Made by a program: the position numbers and the translations under genes. From the NCBI RefSeq assembly GCF_000005505.3, contig NC_016131.3:48097355-48161354 (forward strand): a stretch of DNA of 64,000 bases. Reading direction: 5' to 3'. Below, piece after piece: positions 20,609-32,109 of the stretch. The notes under the pieces were generated by a model that saw nothing but the letters and a program-made list of their open reading frames with translations, was not told the origin of the DNA and ran no database searches. Within the stretch, counting starts at the first letter, position 1, and the number at the start of each line of letters is the position of its first letter. Origin of the DNA: Brachypodium distachyon. Its lineage: Eukaryota; Streptophyta; Magnoliopsida; Poales; Poaceae.

Positions 20609-23073
20609 ATGGCCGTCGTGAGCACAAGCTTGTCTTCCTACGTTGCCTTGTCGTGCTGCTGCCTGATGGCGGCGGCTACACTTGCAGCTGCCGCGGCCAG
20701 TGAGCCGCGGTACAACGCCATGTTCAACTTGGGCGACTCGACGTCGGACACCGGCAACTTGTGCCCCGACGGCCGCCTGCTGCTGACCGGTGTGTTCGGC
20801 ATCTTCGCTCGCCCCCCCTATGGGAACACCTACTTCGGCAAGCCTACCTGCCTGTGCAGCGACGGCCGGGTCAACGTCGACTTCCTCTGTATATTCCCAG
20901 ATCAATGCGCCAAAATTCAAATCTCAATGGTTTTCCATGACCAGAGCTTCATTTTGAATGCAAGAGCTGGAACTTATGTTTTGCGAGACAAATAGTACTA
21001 TTGCGTTGCCGTGGAATTGTTTTCTGTTGCATCTTCAGTTGTTTAAACTTTTGTGTTTAATCCTTGATTTTGCACAAACTAAAATATATTCCCTCCATTT
21101 CATAAAGGTTGGCGTATTTTATTTCGTTAGAACAAAGCTTTGACCAATGAAAACTCCATGATATGTGTTTTTCATACATGAAATTTATATCAATGGATTT
21201 GTCTTTAAAAGTTCTTTCTAATGATCATGGTTTCGTATCATATAACTTACATATTAATAGAGTAATTTTTGGTCAAAAGATTATCTTAACGAAACAAAAT
21301 ACGCCAACCTTTGTGAAAAGGAGGGAGTACAAAGTAATCGGTCGAATTAACTTATAAAAAGCAGGATACATATATCTACTATACAGAATCTTTGTGGAGG
21401 TGGCCGTCACCAACTCAACTGTTTACAAAAGTACTGATAAAGATAAAGATGAATGATGTAGTTTAAGTGATTGACTGATTGTGGGTCGTATATGTGTGTG
21501 CAGCGCAAGCGTTGGGGTTGCCGTTTCTCACGCCGTCCCTGGCGCACGGCAAGGACTTCCGGCAAGGTGCCAACATGGCCATCGTAGGCGGAACCGCCCG
21601 TGACTACGATACCAGTGCGTACACCGGCTACGACGTAAATCTTAACGGCTCCATGAAGAACCAGATGGAGGCTCTCCAACGGCTGCTGCCTTCAATCTGT
21701 GGAACACCACAGAGTAATAGTTTAGATCATTTTGTTGATTCATGATTTATGCATGCGGAAAATTGCCGTAACTATAATTCTGGATGTAGATTGCAAGGAT
21801 TATTTGGCCAAGTCCCTATTTGTGTTTCAACTGGGGGAAAATGACTACAGCCTCCAACTGATTAATGGAGCCACGGTAGATGAGGCGAGCAAGAACATGC
21901 CCATCATAGTGAGCACTATTACATCAGGTGTAGAGGTAACCGCAAAGCTATATACTCCGTATTATATATACTCCTCTGTTCGTGAAACTTGCAAGAAATT
22001 AACATTGAACATGCATTCCAATAGCAAATATATATTTAGGTAAAGTTGGACCAAAGTATATACTCTAACAATATCTCAAGCACGAAATGTACAAACAGTT
22101 ATTTTAGGAAACCGCAAATGGAGAAGTGTCAAATATATGTTAGCAAATAACGTAGCTACTTGATGCAGTTTGTATCCTAACATATGTCCCAAACATACAG
22201 AAATTAATTACACTCGGCGCAGTGCATATCGTGGTGTCAAACATTGCTCCGCTTGGGTGCTACCCAATGTACCTGTTCATTTTCCAGAGCTCCAACAAGA
22301 GTGACTATGACGAGAACGGCTGCCTCAGAAACTACAACATCTTGTTCAACAGGCACAATGCTCTCCTCCGAATCAGCCTCTCAAAGCTTCAAAAGAAGCA
22401 TCGGCGCATAAGGATCATGTATGCCGACCTCGCGAGCCACTTCTATCACATAGTTCTGGATCCCAGAAAGTTTGGTAAGTTTCTACAAGCATATTAGTGA
22501 TACCTTGCAAACTGAGCAGCTGACTCTTTTTTCCCTAAAAGAATAACTGGTCAGGAGCTTCAACTAAATTCCATGATTCAAACATCAGTGGATTCAGGGA
22601 TATGACTAAAATTTCACCATTTCAGCGTGTACTGAAATATTTATGTTCTGGTAAAAAATCGTTGCACTTAAATTGGGGCCGGGTTCAAAAGGAAATCAAA
22701 TTTGCTCACTCTTTTGTAATTTCAAAAAATTCAAACATAAGTTTTGTGGTTTGATCAAATTAAAAACAAAAATCCAGTAATTGCCAAAATCAGACTGAAA
22801 ATAAATTGTGAACCCTAATTGTCACCTCATTTTCGATTTGACCGATGTGTTTGTGCAGGCTTTAAGACCGTCCTCACAAGCTGTTGCGGAAAGGCGGATT
22901 CGCCAAACGGATTCGATTTGGAGGCCTTGTGCGGGATGGACGGCGCGAGCGTGTGCCATGAACCATGGGGCCACCTCACTTGGGATGGTATGCACCCGAG
23001 CGACGCCGCCAACGAACGGGTAGCCAACGGCTGGCTCAACGGACCATACTCCCAACCACCGATTCTGAAGTGA
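20609..23073 (+). CDS. GDSL esterase/lipase, copy B (374 aa)
   Basis: Exons 20609-20888, 21504-21713, 21790-21935, 22201-22474 and 22859-23073 join to 1125 nt with consistent phases and GT-AG borders. The N-terminus (residues ~8-31) is a Cys/Ala/Leu-rich signal peptide. Block I is GDSTSDTGN with nucleophile Ser44. FARPPYG follows at about 70, block III GEND at 179-182, and WDGMH gives Asp346 and His349. Length and five-exon layout are typical of plant GDSL lipases. Likely secreted or vacuolar ester hydrolase, substrate unknown. Intron 1 has gained a Stowaway and intron 3 extra sequence compared with copy C. One local difference is MHPSDAA where A and C have MHLSDAA. Apparently intact; expression may differ because of the upstream insertion. 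Confidence 0.9.
21088..21329. mobile_element. Stowaway-like MITE in intron 1 of GDSL copy B
   Basis: Left arm CCCTCCATTTCATAAAGG then TTGGCGTATTTT; right arm AAAATACGCCAACC then GGAGGGAG, with TA at both ends. About 240 bp. Absent from intron 1 of copy C, so inserted after the duplication. Confidence 0.8.
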
Positions 23074-23171
23074 AGCTCTTTGCTGAATGCGTGAACAAAA
23101 CATCTGGAGAACTTTAGAATGTCCTATGTGTATTGAAAAATTATGAAATATGCTATATGTATTACGATGTA

Positions 23172-23226
23172 CTACCTCCGGTCCTACATTAATAAAAGAA
23201 CGACAAGAATTTAGGATCGGAAGGAG
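23172..23226. mobile_element. Very short Stowaway-like MITE
   Basis: A 55 bp TA-flanked element starting CTACCTCCGGTCCTA and ending TAGGATCGGAAGGAG, lying in the 3' flank of copy B beside a local duplication of the flanking text. Confidence 0.55.
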
Positions 23227-23413
23227 TACTACTTTCTTCTGCAAGAACGTCCTATATGTATTAAAAATTATGAAATAATATTGAAATTTGTTGTTTTCTG
23301 GTGATGATTGATGTAGTTCATTCAAGCTACATACACATTTGAGCGGTCGCTTAACCACACAATTCCAAGTGCGTTCTACTCAACAAATTTGTTCCATAGT
23401 TGGCGTTCGCATG

Positions 23414-23564
23414 CAGGGGCTGAATCACACCTAGGACAACTAGGGGTCATGTATATTGTAATGGTGATTTGGCAAAATAACCTAATTAACAATGGATTAG
23501 CCCTAGGCTTTCATACATAGCCTAGTTTAGCCCTAGTCTTTAGACAATTCTGAATCCGCCACTG
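23414..23564. mobile_element. hAT-type MITE, 151 bp
   Basis: Perfect 8 bp target duplication TTCGCATG at 23406-23413 and 23565-23572. Termini CAGGGGCTGAATCA and TCTGAATCCGCCACTG are near-inverted. The equivalent flanks of A and C lack it, so it is specific to copy B. Confidence 0.85.
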
Positions 23565-23632
23565 TTCGCATGTACCGGTACTGCAGGATTGGTCGGGTTG
23601 GTCGTTGGATTCAAGAAAACTAGTGCAAAGTT

Positions 23633-23785
23633 TGTTGAAGTAAATTGTCTAGCCTCTTTCCATCAGCTCGGGCTTTTGGTTCAGATGGCTAGTACATGCA
23701 GTTCAATATGATATCAGAGTGGGAGGTCTCAAGTTCGACTCGACGTAGGGTGAGTGTTGAAATAAATTGTCTAGTCTCTTTCCAT
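23633..23785 (+). mobile_element. TRIM/SMART-like miniature LTR element, truncated
   Basis: TGTTGAAGTAAATTGTCTAG at 23633 is repeated as TGTTGAAATAAATTGTCTAG near 23756. Between them, GATATCAGAGTGG resembles the initiator-Met tRNA primer-binding site (TGGTATCAGAGC). The second repeat stops after CTCTTTCCAT and host sequence shared with copy C resumes. Only about 150 bp remain; no coding. Confidence 0.65.
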
Positions 23786-24096
23786 AGGATTACATGGTGT
23801 TACATGTGCAAATAAAACCAAGCCCTGGTATAAGTAAAGTGAGAATGGCGGCAGGACGCGGTGCATCCCGCACAAAGCCTCCAAATCTTGGGTCGGTTTT
23901 CACAGTAGACGCCGATGCATAGTTTTGGCCTGCCATGGTTCTCAATTTAGATGAACAGTGGGATTGAGTTTTAAACCTCTGATTGATCGGTTGTTCGATC
24001 TGTTGCAAAAGAAAAGTATAGGCGGCATTACACTCGAAATACATGTACGTACATGCATGCATTCAAGGCTGTGTATATAAAAAAGGCTTGAGAGGG

Positions 24097-24108
24097 TACC
24101 CGCAAAAA
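24097..24108 (+). mobile_element. 12-16 nt poly(A)-tailed retro-insertion upstream of GDSL copy C
   Basis: AAAAGGCTTGAGAGGG at 24081-24096 is repeated at 24109-24124 with only TACCCGC and A residues between. Upstream of copy B (near 12378) the same site occurs once (AAAAAGGCTTGACAAGG), so this is an insertion specific to C. Confidence 0.65.
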
Positions 24109-24557
24109 AAAAGGCTTGAGAGGGACTCTATCTCTGTACATGTTTGATTAGCTCAAATTCTTGAAAACATGGTTAATTAGCTCAAAATGAAGTTATTTGG
24201 AGAATTAATAATCTGCGTGTGTGCTGAAATATAACCCAACGGCTCAAACTAGCTTTCTGTTAAACTGGGTCGGTCATCAGAGTATCTTTTTTTTCTCAAA
24301 CTCAAAACTCCCATCAACAGAAATATGTACCGTTGGTCTCAAGTAAGTCCTAGGAAAAAGTTGCTGTGGATTGGTTGTTGGGCCATCTCGATCTTGAGAG
24401 GATTCATCCAATTTCGTACTGGTGCGCAGCAGCGGCCAACTGCCGCACTTAAGCACGCGGCACGAGCGATGGCAATGGCAAGCGCTACCCTGTTTGTACA
24501 TAAACACCAGCGCGCAAGAATGCCAGATGGTAGGAGGACGCAGGAAGATCAATCGTC

Positions 24558-26765
24558 ATGAGCAGGGGAATGCCGTCCGTCTTGTCGTGCTGCTGCCTCC
24601 TGATGGCTACACTTGCAGCTGCGGCCTGCGCCACTGCTGCCGCCGATGAACGGAGGTACAACGCCATGTTCAACTTCGGCGACTCGACGTCGGACACCGG
24701 CAACCTGTGCCCCGACGGCCGGCTGCTGCTGACCGGCGTGCTCGGCATTTTCGCCCGTCCACCCTACGGAAAGACCTACTTCCAGAAGCCCACCTGCCGG
24801 TGCAGCGATGGCCGGGTCAATGTCGACTTCCTCGGTAAAATATCAGATCGATGCGCCAAAATTCAAATCTGATTGGTCTTTCATAACTTCAATTTTAAGT
24901 GCAACTGGAATTTATATTTTGCGAGAACTGATACTAAGGTTACTGTGCTGGCTACACTAGCTAAATGCTCATAAATTGCAGTGGGAGTTTTTTTTTGTTG
25001 CATCTTTAATTGTTTAAACGTTTGTCTAATCCCTAATTTTGCAAACTCAAATGTTCAAAAGTGTAATCAGTACTGATAACTAAGCAAAAAAGCACGATAC
25101 GTATGTCTACAATATATAATCATATATAACTGTGGTAACTAATTTCTTAATAATTTAAAATGCAATAATCTCCATGGAGGTGAAAGGACCGTCACCAACT
25201 CAGATCTTTATGAATCCCTAAAAAAAACTAAGATCTTTATGAAGGTAAAGATAAAGATGCATATAAAAAATAGTTCAAGTGATCGTGGTTCATACATGTG
25301 CGCAGCACAAGCGTTGGGGTTGCCATTTCTCATACCGTCCATGGCGGACGGCAAGGACTTCCGGCGAGGTGCCAACATGGCCATCGTCGGCGGCACCGTG
25401 CTTGACTATGATACTGGTGCTTTCACCGGCTACGACGTAAATCTTAATGGCTCCATGAAGAACCAGATGGAGGCTCTCCAACGGCTGCTGCCTTCAATCT
25501 GTGGAACACCGCAGAGTAATATATTTAGATCATTTTATTGATTGATGATATACGCATGCGAAAAATTGCTATAACTATAACTGTGGATGTAGATTGCAAG
25601 GATTATTTGGCCAAGTCCCTATTTGTGTTTCAACTGGGGGAAAATGACTACAGCCTCCAACTGATTAATGGATCGACGGTAGATGAGGCCAGCAAGAACA
25701 TGCCCATCACAGTGAACACAATTACATCCGGTGTAGAGGTAACCGCAAAGCTATATGTGTTTGTTATTTTGGGAAACCTCCTATATGTTAACAAATAATG
25801 TGGCCACTCGATGCAGTTTGTATCCTAACATACGTCCCAAACATGCAGAAATTAATTACACTCGGTGCAGTGCACATCGTGGTGTCGAACATTGCTCCGC
25901 TTGGGTGCTACCCAATGTACCTGTTCATTTTCCAGAGCGCCGACAAGAGTGACTATGACGAGAATGGCTGCCTCAAGAACCACAACGTTTTGTTCAACAG
26001 GCACAACGCTTTCCTCCGGAGCAGCCTCTCAAAGCTTCAAAAGAAGCATCAGCACACAAGGATCATGTATGCCGACCTCTCAAGCCACCTCTACAACATA
26101 GTGCAGGATCCCAGAAAGTTTGGTAAGTTTCTACATGCATGTTGGATGTTGCTAGTGATCCCTTGCAAACAGAGCAGCTGTCTTTTTACTCTTTCTAAAA
26201 GAATAACTGGATAGGAGCTTCAACTAAATTTGATGATTCAAACATCAGTAGGCTCAGGGATATGACCAAAATTTCACCATTTCAGCAGGTACTGAAATAG
26301 GTTATGTTCTGGTAAAAAAAATGTTACTTGAAATTTGGGACGGGTTCAAAAGGAAATCAGATTTGCTCAATTTGTTTGTAATTTTGAAAATCCAACATAA
26401 ATTATTTGGTCCGTTCAGATTAAAAATTTGCCAAGATCTCAAGATCACGTTTTTTTTTTGTTATTTCAGTGATTGCCAAGATCAACTGAAAATAAATTTG
26501 TGAACCCTGATTATCAACTCATTTTCGATTCGACCGATTTCTTTGTGCAGGCTTTGAGACCATCCTCACAAGCTGTTGCGGAAAGGCCGACTCGCCAAGC
26601 GGATTCGATTTGGACGCCATGTGCGGTATGGATGGCTCGAGCGTTTGCCATGACCCATGGAGCTACCTCTCTTGGGATGGTATGCACCTCAGCGACGCAG
26701 CCAACAAACGGGTAGCCAATGGCTGGCTCAACGGCCCATACTGCCAACCACCGATTCTGAAGTGA
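24558..26765 (+). CDS. GDSL esterase/lipase, copy C (373 aa)
   Basis: Exons 24558-24834, 25306-25515, 25593-25738, 25849-26122 and 26551-26765 total 1122 nt with intact GT-AG borders. Signal peptide over residues ~6-29; GDSTSDTGN with Ser43; GEND; WDGMH with Asp345 and His348. It has the shortest introns and cleanest flanks of the three and serves as the reference for dating insertions in A and B. The 3' flank shares TGCAAATAAAACCAA and GGAAGC.GGGCTAGCCAG with copy A. Substrate unknown; secreted ester hydrolase by family. Confidence 0.92.
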
Positions 26766-29186
26766 AGCCCCTTAGCTAAATGCGTGAACAAACATCCGGA
26801 GAACTGCATGCATGTATTACGACGTATTTTCTTTTGCAAGAATGTCCTATGTATTGAAATGTTGTTTTCTGGTGCTGATTGATAGTTGATTCAAGCTACC
26901 TACACATGCGAGAGCGGACACTCAGCCACACAATCCCAGGTGCGTTCAACTCAACAAATTGGTCCACGGTTGGTGTTTGCCTGATACCGGTTCTGCAGGA
27001 TTGATTGGGTTGGACTCAAGAAGACTAGTCTAGTGAAGTCGAATTACATGGTATTATGTGCAAATAAAACCAAACCATGGTAATGGTGTAAACCAACCGA
27101 GAAGTCACCCAGGGGGTTTACTGGCGATCACCATGGAAGCAGGGCTAGCCAGAGTAGGTTCAAACTTAAGCTCCACCTTAATTAAATTTTGGTGTTATGT
27201 CTAGTTCCTCCTGGAAATCACTCATTTTTTCCCCTTTCTAACAAACCAGCCCACCCAGCTACATCCATGTCTTGTGTATTTAGAAGTAGAATTATATTTG
27301 TATGGATTTCATTATTGTAAGAAAAAGTTTATTTGTATTTATACAAATTTCACAAATCTAGTATCTGAATAGGATAATCGTCTTCCATAAAACGAAGAAA
27401 AGGATAATCTTCACTACTATGATCAAAAGCCACCAAATAGGTTGTGAAGTTTTATCCTTTTCTTCTGGTTAGTAAATGTATCAAAGTTCTAAAACGAGTA
27501 TGTCAACCAGTATGCAAGGAACTGATGGCCCTAGCATCACCATATAATTGTTGGTTATGCCGCATAACCAGGTCGCTGAGCCATGTAATCACAGTTAGGT
27601 GGGCGACAGAATGAATACTAGTTACAAATATCTAGAATACTGGAATCTATAGCCTCCTAGAGAAAGCAAGTGGAAGCCTCCTAGTAGCGTCCTATAATTA
27701 TGTAATCATTTTAGCTCGCCTTATGCAGAAGACTAGGTTATAATTCTGAATTAGTTAAGTTGCAATTGATTACATACAAACTAATACTCGATTAGAAGAA
27801 GTGAATTATCAAGTGATTAATTCTGAAATAAATGGTACTTAGACACACACATACCTGACAAGTGCTAACTGCGTCTGTACTTGAATTTGCAGTTACCATT
27901 CCCTTTTCTTCTTGCCTCATTCCATTTAAGAGCACACAATTCACAAAGCTTTCCATGGTAAAGGTGAAGATTATACAAAATGGTATCAGAATCCTTCCAA
28001 TCCTATTCAGCAGTGTAGTATGAATCATAATTGCCAGTTTTCGCTATCCCTTCAGTGGTGTTGTTGGGATATAGGTGGCTTCTTTGGAGTGTATGCTTCA
28101 TATTCTGGCACTTTCAGTTGTTCATTCTGCAAGTAAAAAAACTGAAACTGGGAAGTCAGTGAGTTGAACTAAGGTAATTTGACTAAAACATGTGGATTAG
28201 TTTAGGTCCTTGCGAATGCACATGTTTGTAAGATGTGAATTAAAACTTGTCACGGAGTTAAAGATATACAGTGTTTTTACAAAACTATGCCAATAAGTGC
28301 AATTTTACATGAATATAAACAGGATAGCTTCCGAGCGATCCTGGTTGGCAGGATGGTTTGCTCAACGCAACAAACAAGGACCAACACCATAAATTGAGCA
28401 GAACCCTGCTGTGTATCATGTGGAAAGAATGGAACGAATGCATCCACAGATTTTCAGACATAAAAGGATCACTTTCCCCTCACTCATGATCACATTGCCC
28501 AGTGGAACCTGACTTCAGGTGGCCATAGTACCTACTCCCATTTTGGGAGTAATCTGAACTTCTTTTATTTTTGGTTCCTACTCCCGTTCCCATTAAAACA
28601 GGGCCCACCAAGCATTGTAGTTACCACACTCTATTTTCTTAATGAGTAGGCAGTGCTCCAGCCCAATTTCCCGGGTAAGAAATTCTACGTGAATGGGACA
28701 ACAGAGGTGCTAGCTAGGAAGTGTTAACTGTTAACTGAGACCACAGTACAAGACAACTTCAATCGGTCAGCAAACCATCTAACACTGATCTTCTAGTGTC
28801 TTGAAAAAGGACATATCAAATAATTCTAATTTGATAACACCAATAACCATTCATCTAACCTTAGCAATATGACAAATACAAAATGCATCAAGGTAATAGT
28901 ACCAAGTGTAGGATTTACGAACAACTGGCATTCACATGGCAGGAGCTGAAAAATTAGTAGGAGATCAAATAGTTGCTCACTTCACATCATCCTGCAGCAT
29001 GAAGCAGGAAAGTAATATTTTTCAACCCTTCGATGGAGCATCATCATGATTCGTGGCAAGGTACTTCCACAGAGCACTAATCATAATGCTCAGCGAGGCA
29101 AGAACCAATAAATGCTCCAAAGAGAACTATGGACATCATGCAATTCCAGTGCTCCACAAAAAGAGCAAGGTTTCTGCATACACAAT
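26766..29186. other. Intergenic, no gene recognised
   Basis: The first ~400 bp is the duplicated GDSL 3' flank. The rest is AT-rich, with no convincing coding frame or complete transposon. The part nearest 29187 probably includes the 3' UTR of the leftward PPR gene. Confidence 0.5.
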
Positions 29187-31277
29187 TCACCCTGAGCTTG
29201 GAAGTAGCCCACCCCTTGTCATGCCACGGAGAACATCAACCACAGCATCCACATTACCTTCCTTCCGATTGAGATCAATAAGAGCCTTTGATGTTTCAGC
29301 ATCTGCTAGCGAACAGCAATTCAGCAACTCCTGAATCACATTATCTGCTTCCACAGTCATCCCCTCTTCAAATAGACCCCTAACCAATGAAATAGTGCTT
29401 GTTGAATTTGGAGAAAAACCACACCGCAGCAATTGCTTATGGAAGCTGAGAGCCTTCATAATATTTCCTCCCCGGCAATGCCCATGAATAAGTACACTAT
29501 ACACAGACCCATCGAGCTTCCAATGTCTGTCCAACATTGACTGGTAAACTTTGTCAGCTTGATTCATCAAACCTTTCATGGAAAACCCCTTAAGAAGAGC
29601 CACCACACTCTTAAACTCAGCTGTCCTGCAACAATGCATCAAAGCCTCATACTTAATATTGTCTGGAACAGGATCTTCATAGTATAATTTGAAGAGTAAC
29701 CGTTGTGCTTCTTTTGTACGTGCTGACTTGCTAAGCCCATCTATAAGCACACTGTATGTCACGACATCAGGGAGAACACCTTTTTTTATCATCTCATCAT
29801 GCAGAGAAAGAGCCTTCTGAACATTCCCCTCCTTGCAATGACCATCTATCAGTGTTGTATAAGTAAATTCATCCGGTTGTAGGCCAAGTTGAAGCATCTT
29901 CTCAAAGAGTTCACATGCATCACCAAGTCTTCTCTCCTCACAAAGACCCCTTATGAGTGACGAGTAGGTGATTGCATCAGGAACCACGCCTTTTTTGAGC
30001 ATTTTTCTGTTCAACTCGAATGCAGAATCTGTATCACCAATCTTACAGTATCCACTGAGGATCGTACTATATGTCACAACATCAGGTTTCATTCCTTTAG
30101 CCTCCATTTCATGGATTAGCTCTCTTGCTTCATCCATTCTTCCTAGTTTGCAATAACCATTAATAAGCACATTGTAGCACACTACTGAAGGCTGGATCCT
30201 ACATTCCCTCATCTCCTTCATTGCAAGCAATGCGTCATCCAAGAACCCATTCCTGCAGAACCCATCTATCAGTGCTGTGAAGGTGAACTCATTCATTCGG
30301 AGGCCCCTCTCCCTCATCTGCCCCACTAGAGCCACTGCCCGCTCCAAGTTCCCAGCCCTGCACATTGCATGGATAAGCGACGTAAATGTCACAACATCTG
30401 GCACAACCCCTTTCTGCGCCATCTCTGCAAACACCGCCAATGCCTCATGCAAGCAGCCCGCCTTGCAGTACCCACTGACCAAGGTGTTATAACTGACCCC
30501 ATCTGGGGTCAATCCCTCCCTCGCCATTTCATCAAACATCTTGCGTGCGTCCTCCATCCTCCCCGCCTTGCACAGACCGTTCACCACCGTGTTGAAGGTC
30601 ACCAGGCTTGGCCGCACGCCGCCCTCGCGCATCACACCGACCAGCCTCTCGGCGGCGTCCACCTCCCCGGCCCTGCAGAACGCGGCGACGAGCGTGTTGT
30701 AGGTGACGACGTTGGGCGCGCACCCCGCGCCGCGCATGTCGTCGCCCACGACGCCCAGCGCCTCCTCCCGCTGCCCGCGGGCGCAAAGCGCGCGGACGAG
30801 GATGTTGTAGGTGTACACGTTGGGCGCCACGCCGTCGCGGAGCATGGATGCGAGGAGGCGCCGCGCGGAGGGGAGCGAGGCGTCCGAGAGCGCGAGGAGG
30901 ACGGCGTTGTACGCGAGGAGCGAGGGCGCGTACCCGGCCGACCTGGCGAACGCGAGGGCCGCGGCGGCGAGGGAGGCGCCGCCCCCGCCGCGGGAGAGGG
31001 AGGCGTAGGACTTGATGAGCGCGTCGAAGGGCCGCGGCGGCGGCGGGGAGGGGAGGAGGCGGAGCGCGGAGAGCAGGGCGAGGAGGAGCGGCAGCGGCGG
31101 GAAGGAGGCCGCGAGGCGCGTGGCCGCAGGGAGCGAGAGCGGGAGGTGGCGCCCGCGGAGCGGGGGCGGGAGCGGAGGCGAGGTCGAGGAGGGGTTCAGG
31201 AGAGCCGCTAGGTGGGCATGGAGCACCGGGTGGTGGCCGCCGGAGGCGACCGTGGCCGCTTGCCGCGCGGCAGCCAT
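29187..31277 (-). CDS. P-class pentatricopeptide repeat protein, EMB2745-like (696 aa)
   Basis: Single uninterrupted frame. An N-terminal ~100-residue Pro/Ala/Leu/Arg-rich region is followed by about a dozen 35-residue PPR motifs of the form VVTYNTLI..YCK.G....A...F.EM...G..PD (residues ~135-560) and degenerate repeats to the C-terminus, which ends RGGLLPSSG. No E or DYW domain, so P class: sequence-specific organelle RNA binding for stabilisation, splicing or processing. Repeat order and the C-terminal segments (EFKSVVALLKGFSMKGLM, DGSVYSVLIHGHCRGGNI) closely resemble Arabidopsis At5g39710 (EMB2745), an embryo-essential PPR; the assignment is from memory. The 5' half is extremely GC-rich, as is common in grass genes. 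The start at 31275-31277 is the first ATG in frame. Transcribed divergently from ELF1. Confidence 0.93.
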   Translation of the reverse strand: MAAARQAATVASGGHHPVLHAHLAALLNPSSTSPPLPPPLRGRHLPLSLPAATRLAASFPPLPLLLALLSALRLLPSPPPPRPFDALIKSYASLSRGGGGASLAAAALAFARSAGYAPSLLAYNAVLLALSDASLPSARRLLASMLRDGVAPNVYTYNILVRALCARGQREEALGVVGDDMRGAGCAPNVVTYNTLVAAFCRAGEVDAAERLVGVMREGGVRPSLVTFNTVVNGLCKAGRMEDARKMFDEMAREGLTPDGVSYNTLVSGYCKAGCLHEALAVFAEMAQKGVVPDVVTFTSLIHAMCRAGNLERAVALVGQMRERGLRMNEFTFTALIDGFCRNGFLDDALLAMKEMRECRIQPSVVCYNVLINGYCKLGRMDEARELIHEMEAKGMKPDVVTYSTILSGYCKIGDTDSAFELNRKMLKKGVVPDAITYSSLIRGLCEERRLGDACELFEKMLQLGLQPDEFTYTTLIDGHCKEGNVQKALSLHDEMIKKGVLPDVVTYSVLIDGLSKSARTKEAQRLLFKLYYEDPVPDNIKYEALMHCCRTAEFKSVVALLKGFSMKGLMNQADKVYQSMLDRHWKLDGSVYSVLIHGHCRGGNIMKALSFHKQLLRCGFSPNSTSTISLVRGLFEEGMTVEADNVIQELLNCCSLADAETSKALIDLNRKEGNVDAVVDVLRGMTRGGLLPSSG

Positions 31278-31495
31278 TGTTCAGCGGCGTTCGCGGCGGC
31301 GCACGGCCCGGCATATTTTCATTCCAGCGGCCCAGCAAAAGCCCAGCGGGTGTGGACTCGGTGCGTCAGTGACCCAACAACCAGGCCCCTCGTGTCGCCT
31401 TATAAAATGAGGCGTTTCGATTCGAGTTCTCTCCTCTCCCCAATTCCAGCGTTGTTCCCCCAACCCTCGTCACCAGGCGCCCCCGACCCCCCGAG
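31278..31495. promoter_or_regulatory. Compact divergent promoter between PPR gene and ELF1
   Basis: Only about 200 bp separate the PPR start codon from the first splice-donor-like GAGGTGAGC (31492) of the ELF1 leader. TATAAAA at 31402 points rightward, about 30-90 bp before that donor. Both genes are housekeeping, which suits a bidirectional promoter. A 5' UTR exon for ELF1 ending about 31495 is inferred. Confidence 0.5.
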
Positions 31496-32109
31496 GTGAG
31501 CATGGATCCTCCCCCCAAATACTCTTCCAAATCGCTGTAATTTTCATTTCCTTCTAGCGCGCACCATCGATTGCTTCGCGGTTTCGTCCTTTGGAGGATT
31601 TTGTCGCGGGTTTTTTGCGCCACAAATCGTTCGTTTTGGGTTGTGATTTTGCGTCGTTCATGGGTGTAACTTGACGGGGTGATCCGCCGGATCCGTTACC
31701 GCGGGGTTTCGTGAGGCCGCTCTTGATCGAATTCCGGGGTGATACCTTGGTGAATTGTAGTTCCATGGGAAGATTGGGGTTGGCTAGTTATTGACGAAGG
31801 CGTGTACGGATGGATGGCTAGGGTTACTGCCAAATTTGTCGGTTTCGTCGAATTTTGCGGGCACAGGCAGATTGGATTGGATATGATGTGTCACTTTACC
31901 TTTATTGGGTTGTGGATGTAGTGTCGATGGCAGGGTCAGAAATTGTCTTATTTGTTCCAGGATACCATTTTCTGGATGATGCCTGTACCTGTACCATTGG
32001 AGTAGCTCTTAGAAGAAATGATGTGTTGTACTCCAACTTGGTATTGGCCTAGAATTCCTTGTAGATTTTTTCTAAGAGCTACTAGAAGAAACGCACTTGG
32101 TTGCCTTGT

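Noticed and set aside
30369..31338. Long ORFs of 280 and 268 codons in other frames over the PPR gene
   Set aside because: They overlap the GC-rich 5' half of an intact PPR frame; composition is Arg/Pro/Ala/Gly-rich with no domain, typical shadow ORFs.
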